From positions 1 through 40,362 of the forward strand of contig CAJNOQ010000832.1 in the NCBI GenBank assembly GCA_905250885.1: a stretch of DNA of 40,362 bases, given 5' to 3'. This document shows positions 11,580 to 24,256 of this stretch, one piece after another (position 1 is the first letter of the stretch; every line of letters begins with the position of its first letter). Made by a program: the position numbers and the translations under genes. Below the pieces are notes generated by a model. It had not been told where the DNA came from, did not search any database, and saw nothing but the letters and a program-made list of their open reading frames with translations. This DNA comes from Didymodactylos carnosus. Taxonomy: Eukaryota > Rotifera > Eurotatoria > Philodinida > Philodinidae.

Positions 11580-14174
11580 TTTAAAATAATATCAGTATTC
11601 ATTTATGCATTTAACAATTTAAATAGTACGAGAAAAAAAAAAGAAGACTGTCAAAACAAATTAAAATTGAACTGACTTCAATTTTTATACGTTTAACTTC
11701 GATTATCATTGAGGGCAGTCAACAAGATATTTTGTAGAAAATTTATTTGTTCAAAGATTGAAATTGTGCTCATTCTTACTAAGTAATGTATTTATCGTTC
11801 AACTATGTAGCGCGTATTCATCTATACATTTTGAAAATATTCATGTTAATTTTTTTTCTTCTCGTTATCTATATGTAAACGTTTAATTTCAAACAAATAA
11901 ATCAAAGCACATCCTGATCAAATAATTTGTCACACATTTTCGATATTGTAAATAAATTATGTACTTTTTTATTCTCTCTTTTCTTTTTTTTGTTTTGTTT
12001 TCATTGTATAAATTGACTGCTATATGAAGGGACAAGGGATCAAAACTTTATCTAAATATTGACCCTAATATTATAAATTAAAAAAAAATACGATGAGATT
12101 GTGAAAAAGAAAACGAGGCAATAAAAAAGCATAAACTAATATTAGTAATAGAGAACATAAATGTTCAAGGTTTATGTTCAATAAAAAAAAAAAGAAGAAT
12201 TCATAATACATAATCAAACAAGCGTAACATGTATGTTATACGATGGAGTCCTTCTTACATCTCACTGTGCCTATTTTTTTTTTCGTTTTCTTCTTTTAAG
12301 ATGAAGAAACTTACACAAAACTTACCAGCATCAATTATTTTTAACGTTTGATAAAATGATAAGTGACAAAAGGTGGTCTAACATCAACCATATTCAAATA
12401 AGAATAAATTCACTATTGAACAATAACAACAACAACATTCATCTGTCAATTGTCTAGAACAGAAAGAAAAGAAGAGATTCCAACTGTGTTCAATTGTTCA
12501 AGCAATTAGTACGAACATACATAGTCATACATATATATATATAGGTCAAATCTACAGACTATAGAAACTAAACATATGATTAAAATTACCTTTTTTTTAT
12601 CTGCTCAATTGTATCACCTATTTCTTTTTAAATAACTATCCTGAAAACAAGCGTCTGCTAATTAAACAATGTTTTTTCGCTAACCTCTACTATTTTCATC
12701 AGAATATTGTTTTTGTAAGTATAAATCCTGCCATTGCATTAAGTATAAAGAGCTAGATAATAGACAAGCTGTATTTCGTTTTTTAATAACTTTATATCCT
12801 TTCAATTTATTCAGGTTACTTTCAAAAATTACCATAACTAATCGCTTCATATAAGTCGTTTTTGTTATCACGGTAAGAGTTTTTTTTCCTACTCGCCTCT
12901 TTTTTTTTTTTTATGATAACTTTGAACTGTCGTTCATAAATGACAAATGATCAAAATATAAGTTGAATTTTTAAGTGAGAAAAATTTATCATATAGATGA
13001 AAGATGATAAAAATGGACGATAAATGATTGTGCTCTTACATACAGATACACACACATACGTAGAAGAAAGTAAATGAGTCTTTCTCTCTTTCTCTTCTTT
13101 ACTGTCATTAATTTTAAGAATGAATGACAAAAATATAATATACAAACAAAATAAATTTTATTAAAAAATAAAATATTCGCCATTTAATTAAAACTATAAT
13201 CATTTAGTTCACAATCTGAACTACGATCACGTTTAATATTTCTAAGCTAGGTGTCTTTGAGATAGACAAAAATCGGATAAAAAAAATGACGTTTGTTCCC
13301 ATGATTTCTTAAAATGTCTAACAAAATTTGTTTCAGTTGGTACTTCAGAATATCAAACGAAGCCATTAAACTAATCAATGAAAATACGACAAAAGTCAAA
13401 CTTATATTATGAGACGCTAATTATTTTTGAAAAATATAAGAAATAGTTAGTTCCATATCATTAATTTTATCAACTTAATTAAGTTCGAAGTTTTTTGTCA
13501 ATTTGACTCAGTTTGGTAAATAAGTACTAAATAAAACATTGAAAAAAAAAAAGGTCATAAAATGTGTAGAAATATTAACAGAAAAATAATTCTATTACAC
13601 ACACTCATTCTGTTATAAGTATATCATGAATACTCATTTAAAAAACTTTTGTTTTAGATTGTACATGACATGTCAAGTTAGATGAATAGTATAGAGTATC
13701 AACGTCTTTCTATGATTGTTCTTACCTCCACTCATCACGATACATTTCTTAACCTTGCCAAACAAAAAAGTTCTATTTCTTCCAAAAAAAAGGAAAAAAA
13801 AAATGTCATGAACAAAATCTTAATATCGTAACAAAGGTATGCTGTAAGCGTAAAAAGTTTTTTTTAATATATCCATTTTGATAATGAATACTTGACCTGC
13901 TGTACTCTTTTGTCATCGTCATTAAATATTACTTTTTTCCTTACTTTTGCCGCCTTCATTTCCGTTTTACTTCATTTTTTTTTCTTCTAATTTTTCCATT
14001 AAAAACATCTAACCTTGCTAGAGATGTGACATTGACCTACCAGAACTCTCCTTGCTTTATTAAATTCTAATATCTAAAAATTTGAAAATATCGAACAAAT
14101 AAGATGAAAAGCAAAATCAGCAAAGATGTAGAATATCTTGCCAAAGATGTTTATCTATTTAGTTATAGTTATCG

Positions 14175-14199
14175 TTCTTTGTTCGATAAGAACAAAGAA
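14175..14199. repeat. Perfect 10-bp stem hairpin
   Basis: TTCTTTGTTC and GAACAAAGAA form a perfect 10-bp inverted repeat around a 5-nt loop (GATAA). It is intergenic. No T tract or gene end adjoins it, so a function is not indicated. Confidence 0.6.
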
Positions 14200-15300
14200 T
14201 AGTAACATCCTCATACACTGTGGACGGAGTTGTGTTGCTTGTCGTGTTTTAACTCTGTCTTTCTCGAAGGAAACCATCTGACGAGATCTTTGAGAAAGGT
14301 CGAAATCGGTAGTGGTATCTTCTTTTGATTCTTTCAGAAATGAATTCTGTCTGTGTCGCTAGTAACTACAAAGCGGTTGTAAAATTAACTAAATATAATT
14401 ATTCAAGTCGAGTTTCACATTCATATAGATGTTTATCTGTTAACAAATGGACGTTATTGCTTAAAATAAATAAAAATGATAAGTTTTTACTTTTCAGTAG
14501 ATGTAGTATTTGTAACTTATTTTTATTTATAAAAACTGAATAAAATAAGTCAGATAAGAGCGAGATATATGATAGTTCATTTCAATGATTCTCAGAAATT
14601 AACAACGGATATTCGCATTACCGATTACCCATTTGACGAACTACCGTTTAACGATTATCTTCATTTTACTTATTTTAAAAAGAAAAAAAACTAATGATTG
14701 ATTCAAAGGAGAGATAGAGAAAAAATTTTAGACAGTAGACAAAGACTAGAGGTTTTTTCACGAAGATTTTTTCAAAAGCATATAAAATTTGATTCTTTTT
14801 CGCTCACCTCATTAGTGTTCGAAGGTTGTAAACAATAAAAAAGTCAAAAATCTCACGTGTAATCGGTCTATATGAAATGAAAATCTTTTAGATTGACCGC
14901 AACACGAACGAGAAACGAAAAAAAACAATCAACAACACATCGCCTCGCTATCTACAACTGTACATAGAAGAGAGAGGAGCATGTTTTGTGCTAGAAGAAA
15001 AGGAACATTGAACGCGGGGGCATTAAAAATGGACGGAGAGAAATAGAGACCACTTTTTCCTTTTTCTTCTTCTTCTTTCTCTAACTACACCCATATATTG
15101 AATGTCCACAGAGTATTCAAAAGAAGAACAGATGTTGTGTTGTACACATTCTGTTTATATGTTTTCAAGCTATACAATCCACAGCTCTTCCTGTTCTTAA
15201 AAATGATTATTATAATCATTATTCATCGTTAACCTGAACGACGATAAAGGGTCAAATGCAGAAGAACAAACAGAAACATATCAGATATTATTCCTCGTTT

Positions 15301-15333
15301 GGAGAGAGAGAGAGAGAGGAAGAGAGAGAGAGA
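15301..15333. repeat. GA microsatellite
   Basis: Nearly uninterrupted GA dinucleotide run, broken once by GGAA. A similar shorter run lies near 15468-15482. Confidence 0.9.
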
Positions 15334-17025
15334 ATTAATTAGATACATGAATATATATTATTTTTTAAAAGCTAATATTCGTATTTGAAACGAAGTGAAA
15401 AAAATGCATGTCAAAATAAAGTGATATAAATTGAAATAAAATGAATGGTGTTGACTACACATTTAGACAGAGAGAGAGAAAGATATTAAAAAACGATTGA
15501 TTGAACAAAAGTGACACATTACTGGGAACAATATACATCCTGCTGCGAGATAGACAAAAAGTACTGAGACAAAGTGTTCTATTTAGTAAAAAAAAATTCA
15601 TTTGAAAATGTGCTGTCATCATTGTCTGAATGACATTTTTCAGCTGATGTAAAGTAGAAAACATACCGAACTTTTTTTGTCTTAATAATACATATAACAA
15701 AGAAACATTCACAGTTATTTCAGAAATCATTGATGATAGCATTAAACTAGCCCACATACTGTTAATAATTGGAAGAATTTGACACCTTGTGTAACTGCAA
15801 AAAAAAGCAAAGTTTACAAAATATAACTATACAATATTCTCATATAACCAGCCACTTCAGATAGTACTATTTTTAGAAAATTGTATTACACAATGTATAG
15901 AGAGAAATGGAAAATGAAAACATCTATTTACACCTGATGAAATCACTGTATTTTCTAATTATTTTTTTATAAATATATTATTAATAAACTATCTAAGATT
16001 GTCAAAGTTCTAGTGAGTAGAGTATTCAAAGAAAAAGGAGGAAAAAAGATGAAATCGTTTCTCTATATATATTAAACAACACAACCTTCAACATAACCAT
16101 ATAACAATAGAACGCAGACGAAGAATAAAAAATAATTTTTTTTATATAGTCAAACTACTTAGTAATAGTATTATACAGATTAGAAAACAATCGAAAAGAA
16201 GAGAAATTGTCATTCATTCATATTTCTCGCGTTATATTATAATGTTTAAATCGAATGACATAAAGCGAACATTATCAACGACGAATCGACAACATTATAT
16301 GTGTAATAGGAGATGATTTTAGTATATGTTTATAACAATTTGAGATGATACATAGATTGACTTTCCTTTCCGTGTATATATTACACAACTCGCTGAACTT
16401 TATAATAGGACATAGATGTACACATACATTTATTCATTCATACATGATATTAAATAATATGTTCATCTATTACATTATTATTAATGGAAATAAAGGATAA
16501 CAAACAAGTTTTGTTGATGCACATACTTCATCAGACAAAACAAGCCGCAATACTGGCGATAATATGTAATACAATCTCTCTAACAATCCGAGACAAATAC
16601 AAATCTACTACATTGAACTATTATACACTAGAAGGCAAATCTTACTTTTTTCCTATGATTAGATCGTTTATATATAGCGGAATACTAATTAGTCATTGAA
16701 TGCAAGGCGATTATACTAGAAAAATATTAAATATATCGGATTACTATGAAAGACATAAACAGTTATAATATGCCCCATATCAAAGAAAATTAAAATAATC
16801 TATAGTAGTTGTATGTTGAACGGATTATTTTTATTAAAAAAATAAGTTAAAAAGTTAAAGCATTTTTTTTTACATTTTAAAAGTTAAAATAATTCTTTAT
16901 ATATATATATACAAAATGTCATTTTTTCTGTAGTATTCGAAGGACAATTGCATAATATAATGCAGATACAATCAGACAAAAATACTAAAAAATCCACTTT
17001 TTTTATATACGCTTAACGTAGACGT

Positions 17026-17622
17026 ATAGAAAAAAGAAATTGGTATGTTTTGACGACGTAACTCTGTTAGCGGAGTGTACAATATTTTTCATCACTTTTT
17101 AAAACAATTTCTATTTCAATTAGAGCAAGTTTATAATATGTTTTATAATATTTGAAACATGGTGAAAGTTCTGATCTGTTTCTTCAGAAAAATGAAAGCT
17201 ATTTACCGTTCAATGTCTTATGATGCAAATTAAAAAAAATGAAACAACTGCCATTAAGAGTCCATAATTTGGCGCAACACAAAACTATATGCTTTCATTT
17301 TAGTCAATATGGACAAAAGCATAAACGAAAGTTGTGAAATAGGAACGTAAAAAGAGTATGAAATACTGCGAGGCTTCCGAATTGAGACCACTTTTTTGAT
17401 AAAATGTCTTAATTGTCTTTAAGTCTTAGTTGACAACAAACAAACATCAGAGGGCGGGAAGCAGAGATTGAGAGTGAGTGCAAAAAAGTGATCTCAATTC
17501 GGAAAGAGCCGAAATACTGATTTCAATTATTGTAAACTTGCTCTAATTTAAATAGAAATTGTTTTGAAAAGTGATTTTTGCAAAATATTGTAGTTCCGTC
17601 ATGCTTTTTTTCTATTACAGAA
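17026..17622. repeat. Degenerate large inverted repeat
   Basis: The left arm (about 17026-17137) is similar to the reverse complement of the right arm (about 17525-17622). The best block pairs AACAATTTCTATTT and TTAGAGCAAGTTTA on the left with AATAGAAATTGTTTT and TAAACTTGCTCTAA on the right. Outer parts show small indels, so the repeat is old. The loop is asymmetric and holds a second inverted repeat. It may be a decayed foldback or MITE-type element; no target-site duplication was found. Confidence 0.6.
17371..17510. repeat. Nested inverted repeat within the 17-kb palindrome
   Basis: TCCGAATTGAGACCACTTTT at about 17377 is matched by the reverse complement of AAAAGTGATCTCAATTCGGA at about 17485, with one mismatch in 20. 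The loop is about 85 nt. It lies inside the larger repeat, so both may be parts of one folded element. Confidence 0.65.
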
Positions 17623-18185
17623 GCATGAAGAATATTATAAGATGCTTTTTCAACTAAATTTTTCAAAAATGTATCTTCCTGATATGTCTGAGAATCTAGA
17701 AACAGTGAAAAGAGCGAAAATATTTTAAAATGCTTACTGTTCTTCATTTTAGAGATCAACATGTTGAAAAATTTTAGGAGTATCAACATTCAAAATAAGT
17801 AGAACACAAAGTGGAAAAACAGTGGCATAATTTGACTTCGATAGCAGAGTTACGTGGCCCAACAGAGCAATAGAAAAATAGACGAATTTTTTACTTTACA
17901 TTGCAAAAATTTTATCAAACAAACAAGCACAGTAGCTCACGTGAAAATTTTGTCAAGTGATGTATTTTTGTCAATGTATTTTGATAGCAAATGAACGCGA
18001 ATGAGGCTCTGCAGCGAAAAAGTTGTCCAAATAGCAAACTGGTTAATAAAGGCGTATTATTTTGTTGCACACATGATTCGTTGTTCAGCTTGAATATTCG
18101 AATGAATGCTCGAAATTGACTTCGATGTTAGAATTCTAAATAAAAATGCTATAAAAATGTAACAGTAATAATAACACAAAATTTT

Positions 18186-19481
18186 TTATCTCATTTTTAT
18201 GTGCACTAGAAGGTGCATCGAGATATTTAATCTTTCTAACAGTATATATTCTTAACATACCATGATCATCATTTCCATCGCCTTCATATGGAATTGAGTA
18301 CAGGATGTAATCTCGTTTCTGTAACAATGAATTGAATTCGGCAAAGAGATCATAATTTCCTTTTGTTGCTTTGGCAAGAATATTTCCAGATAAATCACTC
18401 GTTAAATATGTATGCATATCCTTTAAAAAGATAGAATATTTGATAACTATAGTTTTTGCTGTTTTATTAAGTATTCATATACCTGTCCCTCATCTGTAGA
18501 AATTTTCACAAAACACAATGGCCATAAATTTGTTTTCGGTAAGAACGTGACGTCAACACTTTTATTAAGAACCATATTCTTAAATACTTCAACAGCACGC
18601 TTTCCTTCATCACTAGACCAAGATGGACGGCCAGAATTTGAGGGCATCACCTAGTAACGAAGGAATCAATTGTTACAAAAATAACAAATAGTGCAAGCGA
18701 ACTTTCAAAACCTCTGAGAGCGTACAAACAATAGCTTGTATTGGTAAATAACTAAATTCTCTAAACATTGGACGAATCTTTTCTGTCGGCAACCATTCAG
18801 AATTGCCAAAATCAATATAAATGACTTCATATCTAACTTTTGGATCTAAATGCAATAAATGAGAATATCGTGTTATACAGCCAACAATTTGTTCAATTTA
18901 CTTTTCTCAACAGTTACTACTCTTGCTCGATAAAATTCATTATCTTTTGAATATTGAGCAACACAATAGTCACTTTCTTTTAATGATATTGTTTCATTTA
19001 CCGCATGCTGCGCATAACATTCACTAAAGAGAAGAAGTCGTTAAGTAACAATAGCGCATATTGTGAATGGACGCTTACTTCATTTGAGCATGTAGCGTCT
19101 GAAATTTTTTCATTGATGATGGTAATTGTACAAAAAATGCTGATATGTGATCAATATGAGACACGTAAGCACCTGAATGGCATGTACCGCTAATCACTAG
19201 ACTATTTTGAACGCGAACTAAAATGAAATTTATATTAAAAAAATTGAATGTAAAGAATGAAAAATACGAGCCTAACCTGGTGTTTTCTCAAGATCAAAAT
19301 TCTCAGATTCGTGGTTACAGTCATCGTCATCGACAATCGAGTTGGTGTGCTGACTTGTCGATGGTGTGTTTGTTGCTCCTAAAACACTATCACTTTGTTT
19401 TGATGATCGACCAGAATCATATTGATTGGATGGTAATGACTTAGCACGATGAATTTCCTGCGAACGGGCAGAAAAGTACAT
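18186..19481 (-). CDS. Single extended-Tudor-domain protein, copy 1 of a tandem trio (about 315 aa)
   Basis: Probable reader of methylated arginine, by family. Exons in coding order: 19481-19277, 19217-19079, 19023-18902, 18845-18712, 18650-18483, 18420-18261, and probably a short 18205-18186. Residues 1-68 are a polar, probably disordered tail with YDSGRSSKQSD (21-31). SN-like strands follow (GAYVSHIDHISAFFVQLP, about 84-101). The Tudor core spans about 128-195: DYCVAQYSKDNEFYRARV, then VIYIDFGNSEWLP (163-175), with aromatic cage candidates Tyr165 and Phe168 and the conserved Asn170. The C-terminal half of the extended fold follows (VDVTFLP). Intron phases are 1, 2, 1, 0, 0, 1. A splice acceptor abuts the ATG. 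The last exon is uncertain: reading through instead of splicing gives a hydrophobic tail ending at 18136, which looks less likely. Its C-terminal region is the most diverged of the three copies. Confidence 0.82.
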
Positions 19482-19500
19482 CTGAAGAAACAGAAATCTA
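19482..19500 (-). promoter_or_regulatory. 3' splice acceptor abutting the Tudor copy 1 start (possible trans-splice site)
   Basis: On the minus strand, TTTCTGTTTCTTCAG runs directly into the ATG at 19481. The N-terminal motif starting there is shared with copy 2, so this Met is likely the true start and the acceptor is for a 5' UTR exon or a spliced leader. Confidence 0.5.
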
Positions 19501-21083
19501 AAATTATTATATGTCTAGTACTAGTATACCTGTATACATTTTTTCATATATAGAAATCTACTATTCTATAATTTACTTTCACAAAAATTATTGAATTTAT
19601 GAATAAATTCTAAGTGCTTGAGGATCCACAAAAACATTAGAAAACTGACAGTCTGTCTAGATGTACAGTGAAGAAAACTATCACTGTATAAATGACAGAA
19701 ACACAATAAATTAATGAAAAAATGTGATCGAAAATATCCCATAGAAGGAAAGAAAAATGATATTCATCTGCACATAGTGGACATGGGCAACATGTACCTT
19801 ACCTTTCAGATTAGTGTGGATAAATAAAATTCAGTTGATGAATTTGTACAACGGAACGAATCATGCGAAGTTCTAGTTGACAAAGTATATTGTTTATGTA
19901 ATAGAGAACCAGGTTTCAATACAATCGTTACAACAGGAAAAAGCACTTTTGTGAAATACATAGCTAGACTAATACGATATAGTGAGATTGCTCACTCACT
20001 CACTCATTTATATCTATTTGACGCATTACGATTCTTTTAGCTAACTTCAGTATGCTCTTCGCCTGCCACAACTATGAGTGAGCCACTAGTTCGCTGCAAA
20101 ACTGCCATTTACCCCTATTAGAATGAAAATTTTCTTTTCACATATTTTCCCCCACTAATGTGTCGGTTTCTTTCATCAAAACAAAAAATAAACTACAAAA
20201 TGCAAATCACAAAAAAAAGTCACAAACGACAAGTGGAATAGCATACAAGTTTTTGTTTTTGCTTTCACACTAACAATCACAATGATATATATTATACACA
20301 TGTAAAAAAACATACACACATACACACAAACAATTCTACTAACAACACAAAAGCTTAAAACAAAAATAACAAACAGAAGAAAAATATCTCAGAAAAAGAT
20401 AGCACAGCATTGTTATCATCACAAAGAGCACCAAACATACAAATAGAAGAAGAAAATGTATAGAAAATAGAGTGTCTTTTATTGCACAAAATATGAACAT
20501 AATAATTACAGTATCGAAACAAAGTTAGACTAGAAGATCACACACACAAAGTAAAAATGAAGTTCACATCATATATCCTGTTCATTTGCAAAATAAAACC
20601 TTTTTAGAAAAAAAAGGAAAACTATCTGTTCGAAAAGAGCACAAACATCACAAAATACTGAGTATCTAAACTAGAATGAATATATCGGTAACAAAGTTCA
20701 AGCACACTGTACGTCGATAATCCAAAATATCAAAATTTTATACAATAAAACGAGTTAAATCATAGTTTATTTTTATCTGATCTTAATAATAAACATCAAA
20801 CAAAAATAGAATATTAAGCTTGTTGAATATGTGGTCATCGTGCAAATCATTTTCTGAAATTGAAATGAAAAAAATCGGTATAAGTATCAGTAACAAGAAA
20901 GTTGCAAGAAACTTAATACAGCAGATCACTTTATTTCAGTGATTACAGTGTACTGCTAATATAGTGGCAAAGCGTAACAAGAAATTGTGCATCTAATCCT
21001 GATTATACTCTGTTCTCTTTACGCTGAAAAAATGTACAAAGACAGAATTAGTAAAAACTTACATATGTTACATGTGTCGTTGT
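19501..21083. other. Spacer between Tudor copies 1 and 2
   Basis: About 1.6 kb of A-rich DNA without a supportable gene. On the minus strand an AATAAA at 20930-20935 lies about 150 nt past the stop of copy 2 and may end its transcript. A spacer with a stop, a poly(A) candidate and a fresh acceptor argues for separate genes. Confidence 0.5.
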
Positions 21084-24000
21084 TTAAGCTTGCTTAGGTG
21101 AAATTGTCGTTGATGATGGTGGCGATAAGATCGATGATTGTGTTCGTAATGGAAATCTTGCGTTTTGGTGTGAATAAAATGTTATTGTTGAAGAAGAACA
21201 TTGGGAATGACAATCACTCATATCTGACGATGAAAATGACGATGTTGTTATTGGACTATTTTTAATGATCGAACGAGAGCTATGATGATGAGTTGTTGTT
21301 TTTGTTTTTTCAAGAAGTGACGATTTAATTGAGCAATCTAAATAGCAAAACTCTTTCTTAGCCCAAAAAATAGATTCTAATAAGTGTAGAGCGTACCACG
21401 TAGAATTATTGTCTTTCTATTTGCCGGTAAACCATACAGATATTTTTCAAATGGTGTTTGTCCAAATTTTGGAAATAGTTCTTCCCTGAAGACACGATTA
21501 CTTCCACTATATTTAGCATAAACGGTATTTTCAAGATAAAGACCAATATCCTTAAAAAAGTAATCCTAAATTGAAGATTTCTAGAATAATTCTAGAAAAG
21601 TAAGTCGTATATTCTAGAAATTTTCTACTTACGGGCCGTTTGGGAATGTTTATCTCGATTATATGTAATGGCCAATCATACCCTGATTCTTTGGGTAAAA
21701 AGGTAACAATAACTTGTTTTTCCAAAACTAATTCTTTTAATTTTTCAGTACATTCTTTTCCAACTTGACTATGCCATTTATTTTTCAAATTTAATTTTAT
21801 ATCATCTGCTGACATTTGACACGGTATTATCTACAAAGAACGGACAAAAAGAACTATAATACAGAAAACGTGAGAAAAGCATGAGTAAAGCAAAGAGGAA
21901 AAGCCATAAAAAGCATCGAAAAACTATTAATAATTTGTTTCAAGCAATGCGAAGAGAATACAGCCATTACCAAATTTATATGAAAAGGAAACTAAAGTGG
22001 TAACTAAATGAATATTGTATAGAATATAATACGTAAAAAAAGTCAATTAATATGCTGGAAAATGAGAGGATAATATTATAAGAAGAATAAAGCAAGAACT
22101 CGTGAGAAGGGAGCAATTGATCAAGAGAGCTTTATAAAAGAAAAGCCATGACTTCGTACAAACAGTATGTGAATAAAGCCTTTCTAACTTCCATGCTTGC
22201 CTTTGGCGAAAAACTGGTTTTAAGCTCGATTTCTGTTGATTTTAATGGCAAGAACCATTTTTCAACATTGTTACTAAATAAAGATAGAACGCATTCAATA
22301 AATTCAGGCAACCATCGCTTATTTCTCCCAAAACATCGTGTATAAATACTTGACTTTCTAGACTTTCGAAGAAGTCTTTTTCTATTATAGCGGAACCATA
22401 TCAAAAAGATCTCACCTATAAAACAATTTTTTATATTTTTCCATTAACTTAAATCAGTAAATCAGGTTTTCTCTTACATGGAACAAAAATATTCAAAAAG
22501 AAAAAAAAAGTCAGTTGAATGTAGAATTTGCTTCTCACTATATCATGTGTCAATATTTCTTCGTTTTCTCTCATCAAACGAGCATAAATCAGTGATGCCG
22601 TATTTTAGTTTTGGTATTTTTTGGCAACTACTACCCTTTAGTGATTTACGCTTAATTAACTGAATACGTACTCGATTTAATGAACATGGAATTGCTTGTG
22701 CTTCTAGCAAAGAAAATTCTTCTCGTAATATGCGAATATTGTCATGCAATGTCCATTCCGAATTGCCAAAATCAACAAAAACAATACAATATATACGATC
22801 TAAAACATGAATACAAGTCAAGAACTATTCCTTTTTAACATGATTATGGACAGACATCAAGTGATCATGATGTTTCTCACTGCTGTATATAGAAAACTTG
22901 TGAAAGAAAAATAATTCTTACTTTCTTGATTAACTTTGAGTATTCTTGCTCGATAATATTCACTATCTTTGGAATATATGGCGATACAAAAATCACCGGC
23001 TTTTAATAATGTTGGAATTGTTTCCTTTTCATATGTTCTATAATGGTAACTGAAAAATAGAAAAGAAAGTTCGCAATCGATTTAGATATCATTGAAATGC
23101 AAAACAGTATACTTCATTTTCTGATGTAATTCTTGAAATTTTATTCCTGTTTTTGGTAATTGAATGAAAATCGATGTTGGATGATCAATATGAGAAACAA
23201 AGGCACTGTTGAATTGTTGATACGGTTCAATCAATTGATATGCAATACAAATAGCTAAAAACAAAAATAAATTTATAACACTGAGTGTTCAATTAGAATC
23301 GATGAAACACTGAGAAGTTAAATTAGAATTGAACTGGCGGCTAGAGATGTCTGTGACTAAGATTTCTGGTTACACTCACGGTAATGGTGGTCATGACAAA
23401 TCCTTCTCAAAACCTTTATGCAGTTATTTCTCAGACAACAAGCATTTCAAAAGTAATAGCGACAAAAAAAAAGTAAAGGGTTTTTTCCATCGTCTCTTAC
23501 ACTTTAAATTCTCGTGACCGTGACAGTCACGTACATCTCTGCTAATGACCTATAGGAAAGAATAAGTTGAATTTGTTCTTTTCAATATTTGAGTTCTTTA
23601 AAATCGAAACATCACGCTTTCTCTTAGCTAGTGTCAAGTTCTCATTGAAAGAAAATGAATGTATCTCGACTAACTTACGTTCTTCGATAAATTGCTCATA
23701 TTGTTCAACCAACTGGGACGATGTTGTTGCTTGTGAATCAATTTCTGTTGCTCGTCCAGAATCAGTTGTTGCTGTCGTATTCGTTGCTGTTTTTTTTCTG
23801 AGATTTTGATCGTTGAGTGTCTGAGATGATAATCTGCCAGAATCGCATTGTGAAATATTCTCACATTGTCTTGTTGAAAAACTATAATCAGATATTATTT
23901 TTGATTTTGTTTCAGTCGAATGATTAGAAATAGTGGATGATTCATACTGATCAATAATCTCAAATACGGCTGTTGACGGTCGTTCTGGGATACATTCAGC

Positions 24001-24207
24001 TAGCGATGATTGATGAGTTTTTGGTTTTTGACTTGTATCGACTATTTTTTCATCATCATTCCAATTTCCAATTGTTGAATTATTACCTGTTTGTATAGGT
24101 CGAATTAATCGAGGAGCAATAGCTAGTACACCGTCGACCGATCTGGCGAGACTAGTTTTACATCTGGCACGTTGAAACTCTTCGGAACGTACCGAAAAAA
24201 ATGACAT
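21084..24207 (-). CDS. Single extended-Tudor-domain protein, copy 2 of the trio (510 aa)
   Basis: Likely methyl-arginine reader, by family. Exons in coding order: 24207-23679, 23254-23113, 23049-22922, 22799-22672, 21830-21633, 21550-21397, 21337-21084; intron phases 1, 2, 1, 0, 0, 1. Residues 1-176 are a long Ser/Thr/Gln-rich tail. It begins MSFFSVRSEEFQRAR, like copy 1, and contains CDSGRLSSQ (121-129) and a second DSGR at 149-152. SN-like strands follow (AFVSHIDHPTSIFIQLPK). The Tudor core has GDFCIAIYSKDSEYYRAR and IVFVDFGNSEWTLH, with Phe274, Phe277 and Asn279 at cage positions; Phe274 replaces the Tyr of copies 1 and 3. The extended fold continues with VIVTFLPKE, and exon 6 has FPKFGQTPFEKYLYG. 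The seventh exon adds an 85-residue Ser/Thr/His-rich tail missing in copy 3. The 841-nt fourth intron is unusually long. Start choice: first in-frame ATG after an acceptor at 24241-24242. Confidence 0.86.
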
Positions 24208-24240
24208 TTTTTTTAATGGATAAAGAATACAAATAAACAC

Positions 24241-24256
24241 CTGAAAATAAATCATA
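24241..24256 (-). promoter_or_regulatory. 3' splice acceptor 33 nt upstream of the Tudor copy 2 start
   Basis: On the minus strand, TATGATTTATTTTCAG precedes a 33-nt leader and the ATG at 24207. The leader is in frame and open, so an upstream coding exon cannot be excluded. The conserved N-terminal motif starts at 24207. Confidence 0.45.

Larger units (their letters stand above)
11580..18185. other. Gene-poor AT-rich interval
   Basis: About 6.6 kb between the 5' end of the phosphatase gene and the 3' end of the first Tudor gene. Short open frames occur on both strands, but none has flanking splice signals plus recognisable protein character. It contains the hairpin at 14175, the GA tract at 15301, short AT microsatellites near 12530 and 16900, and the inverted repeat at 17026-17622. 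Promoter elements of the phosphatase gene presumably lie at its left edge but were not recognised. Confidence 0.5.

Noticed and set aside
17523..17789. 88-codon minus-strand frame with a somewhat protein-like C-terminal half
   Set aside because: It overlaps the right arm of an inverted repeat and has no recognisable family; more likely repeat sequence.
22132..22404. Relic Tudor exon in the long intron 4 of copy 2 (minus frame with FGRNKRWLPEF)
   Set aside because: Resembles the FGNSEWLP strand, but the match is short, needs an extra residue, and flanking residues and splice sites do not support a domain. Probably chance.
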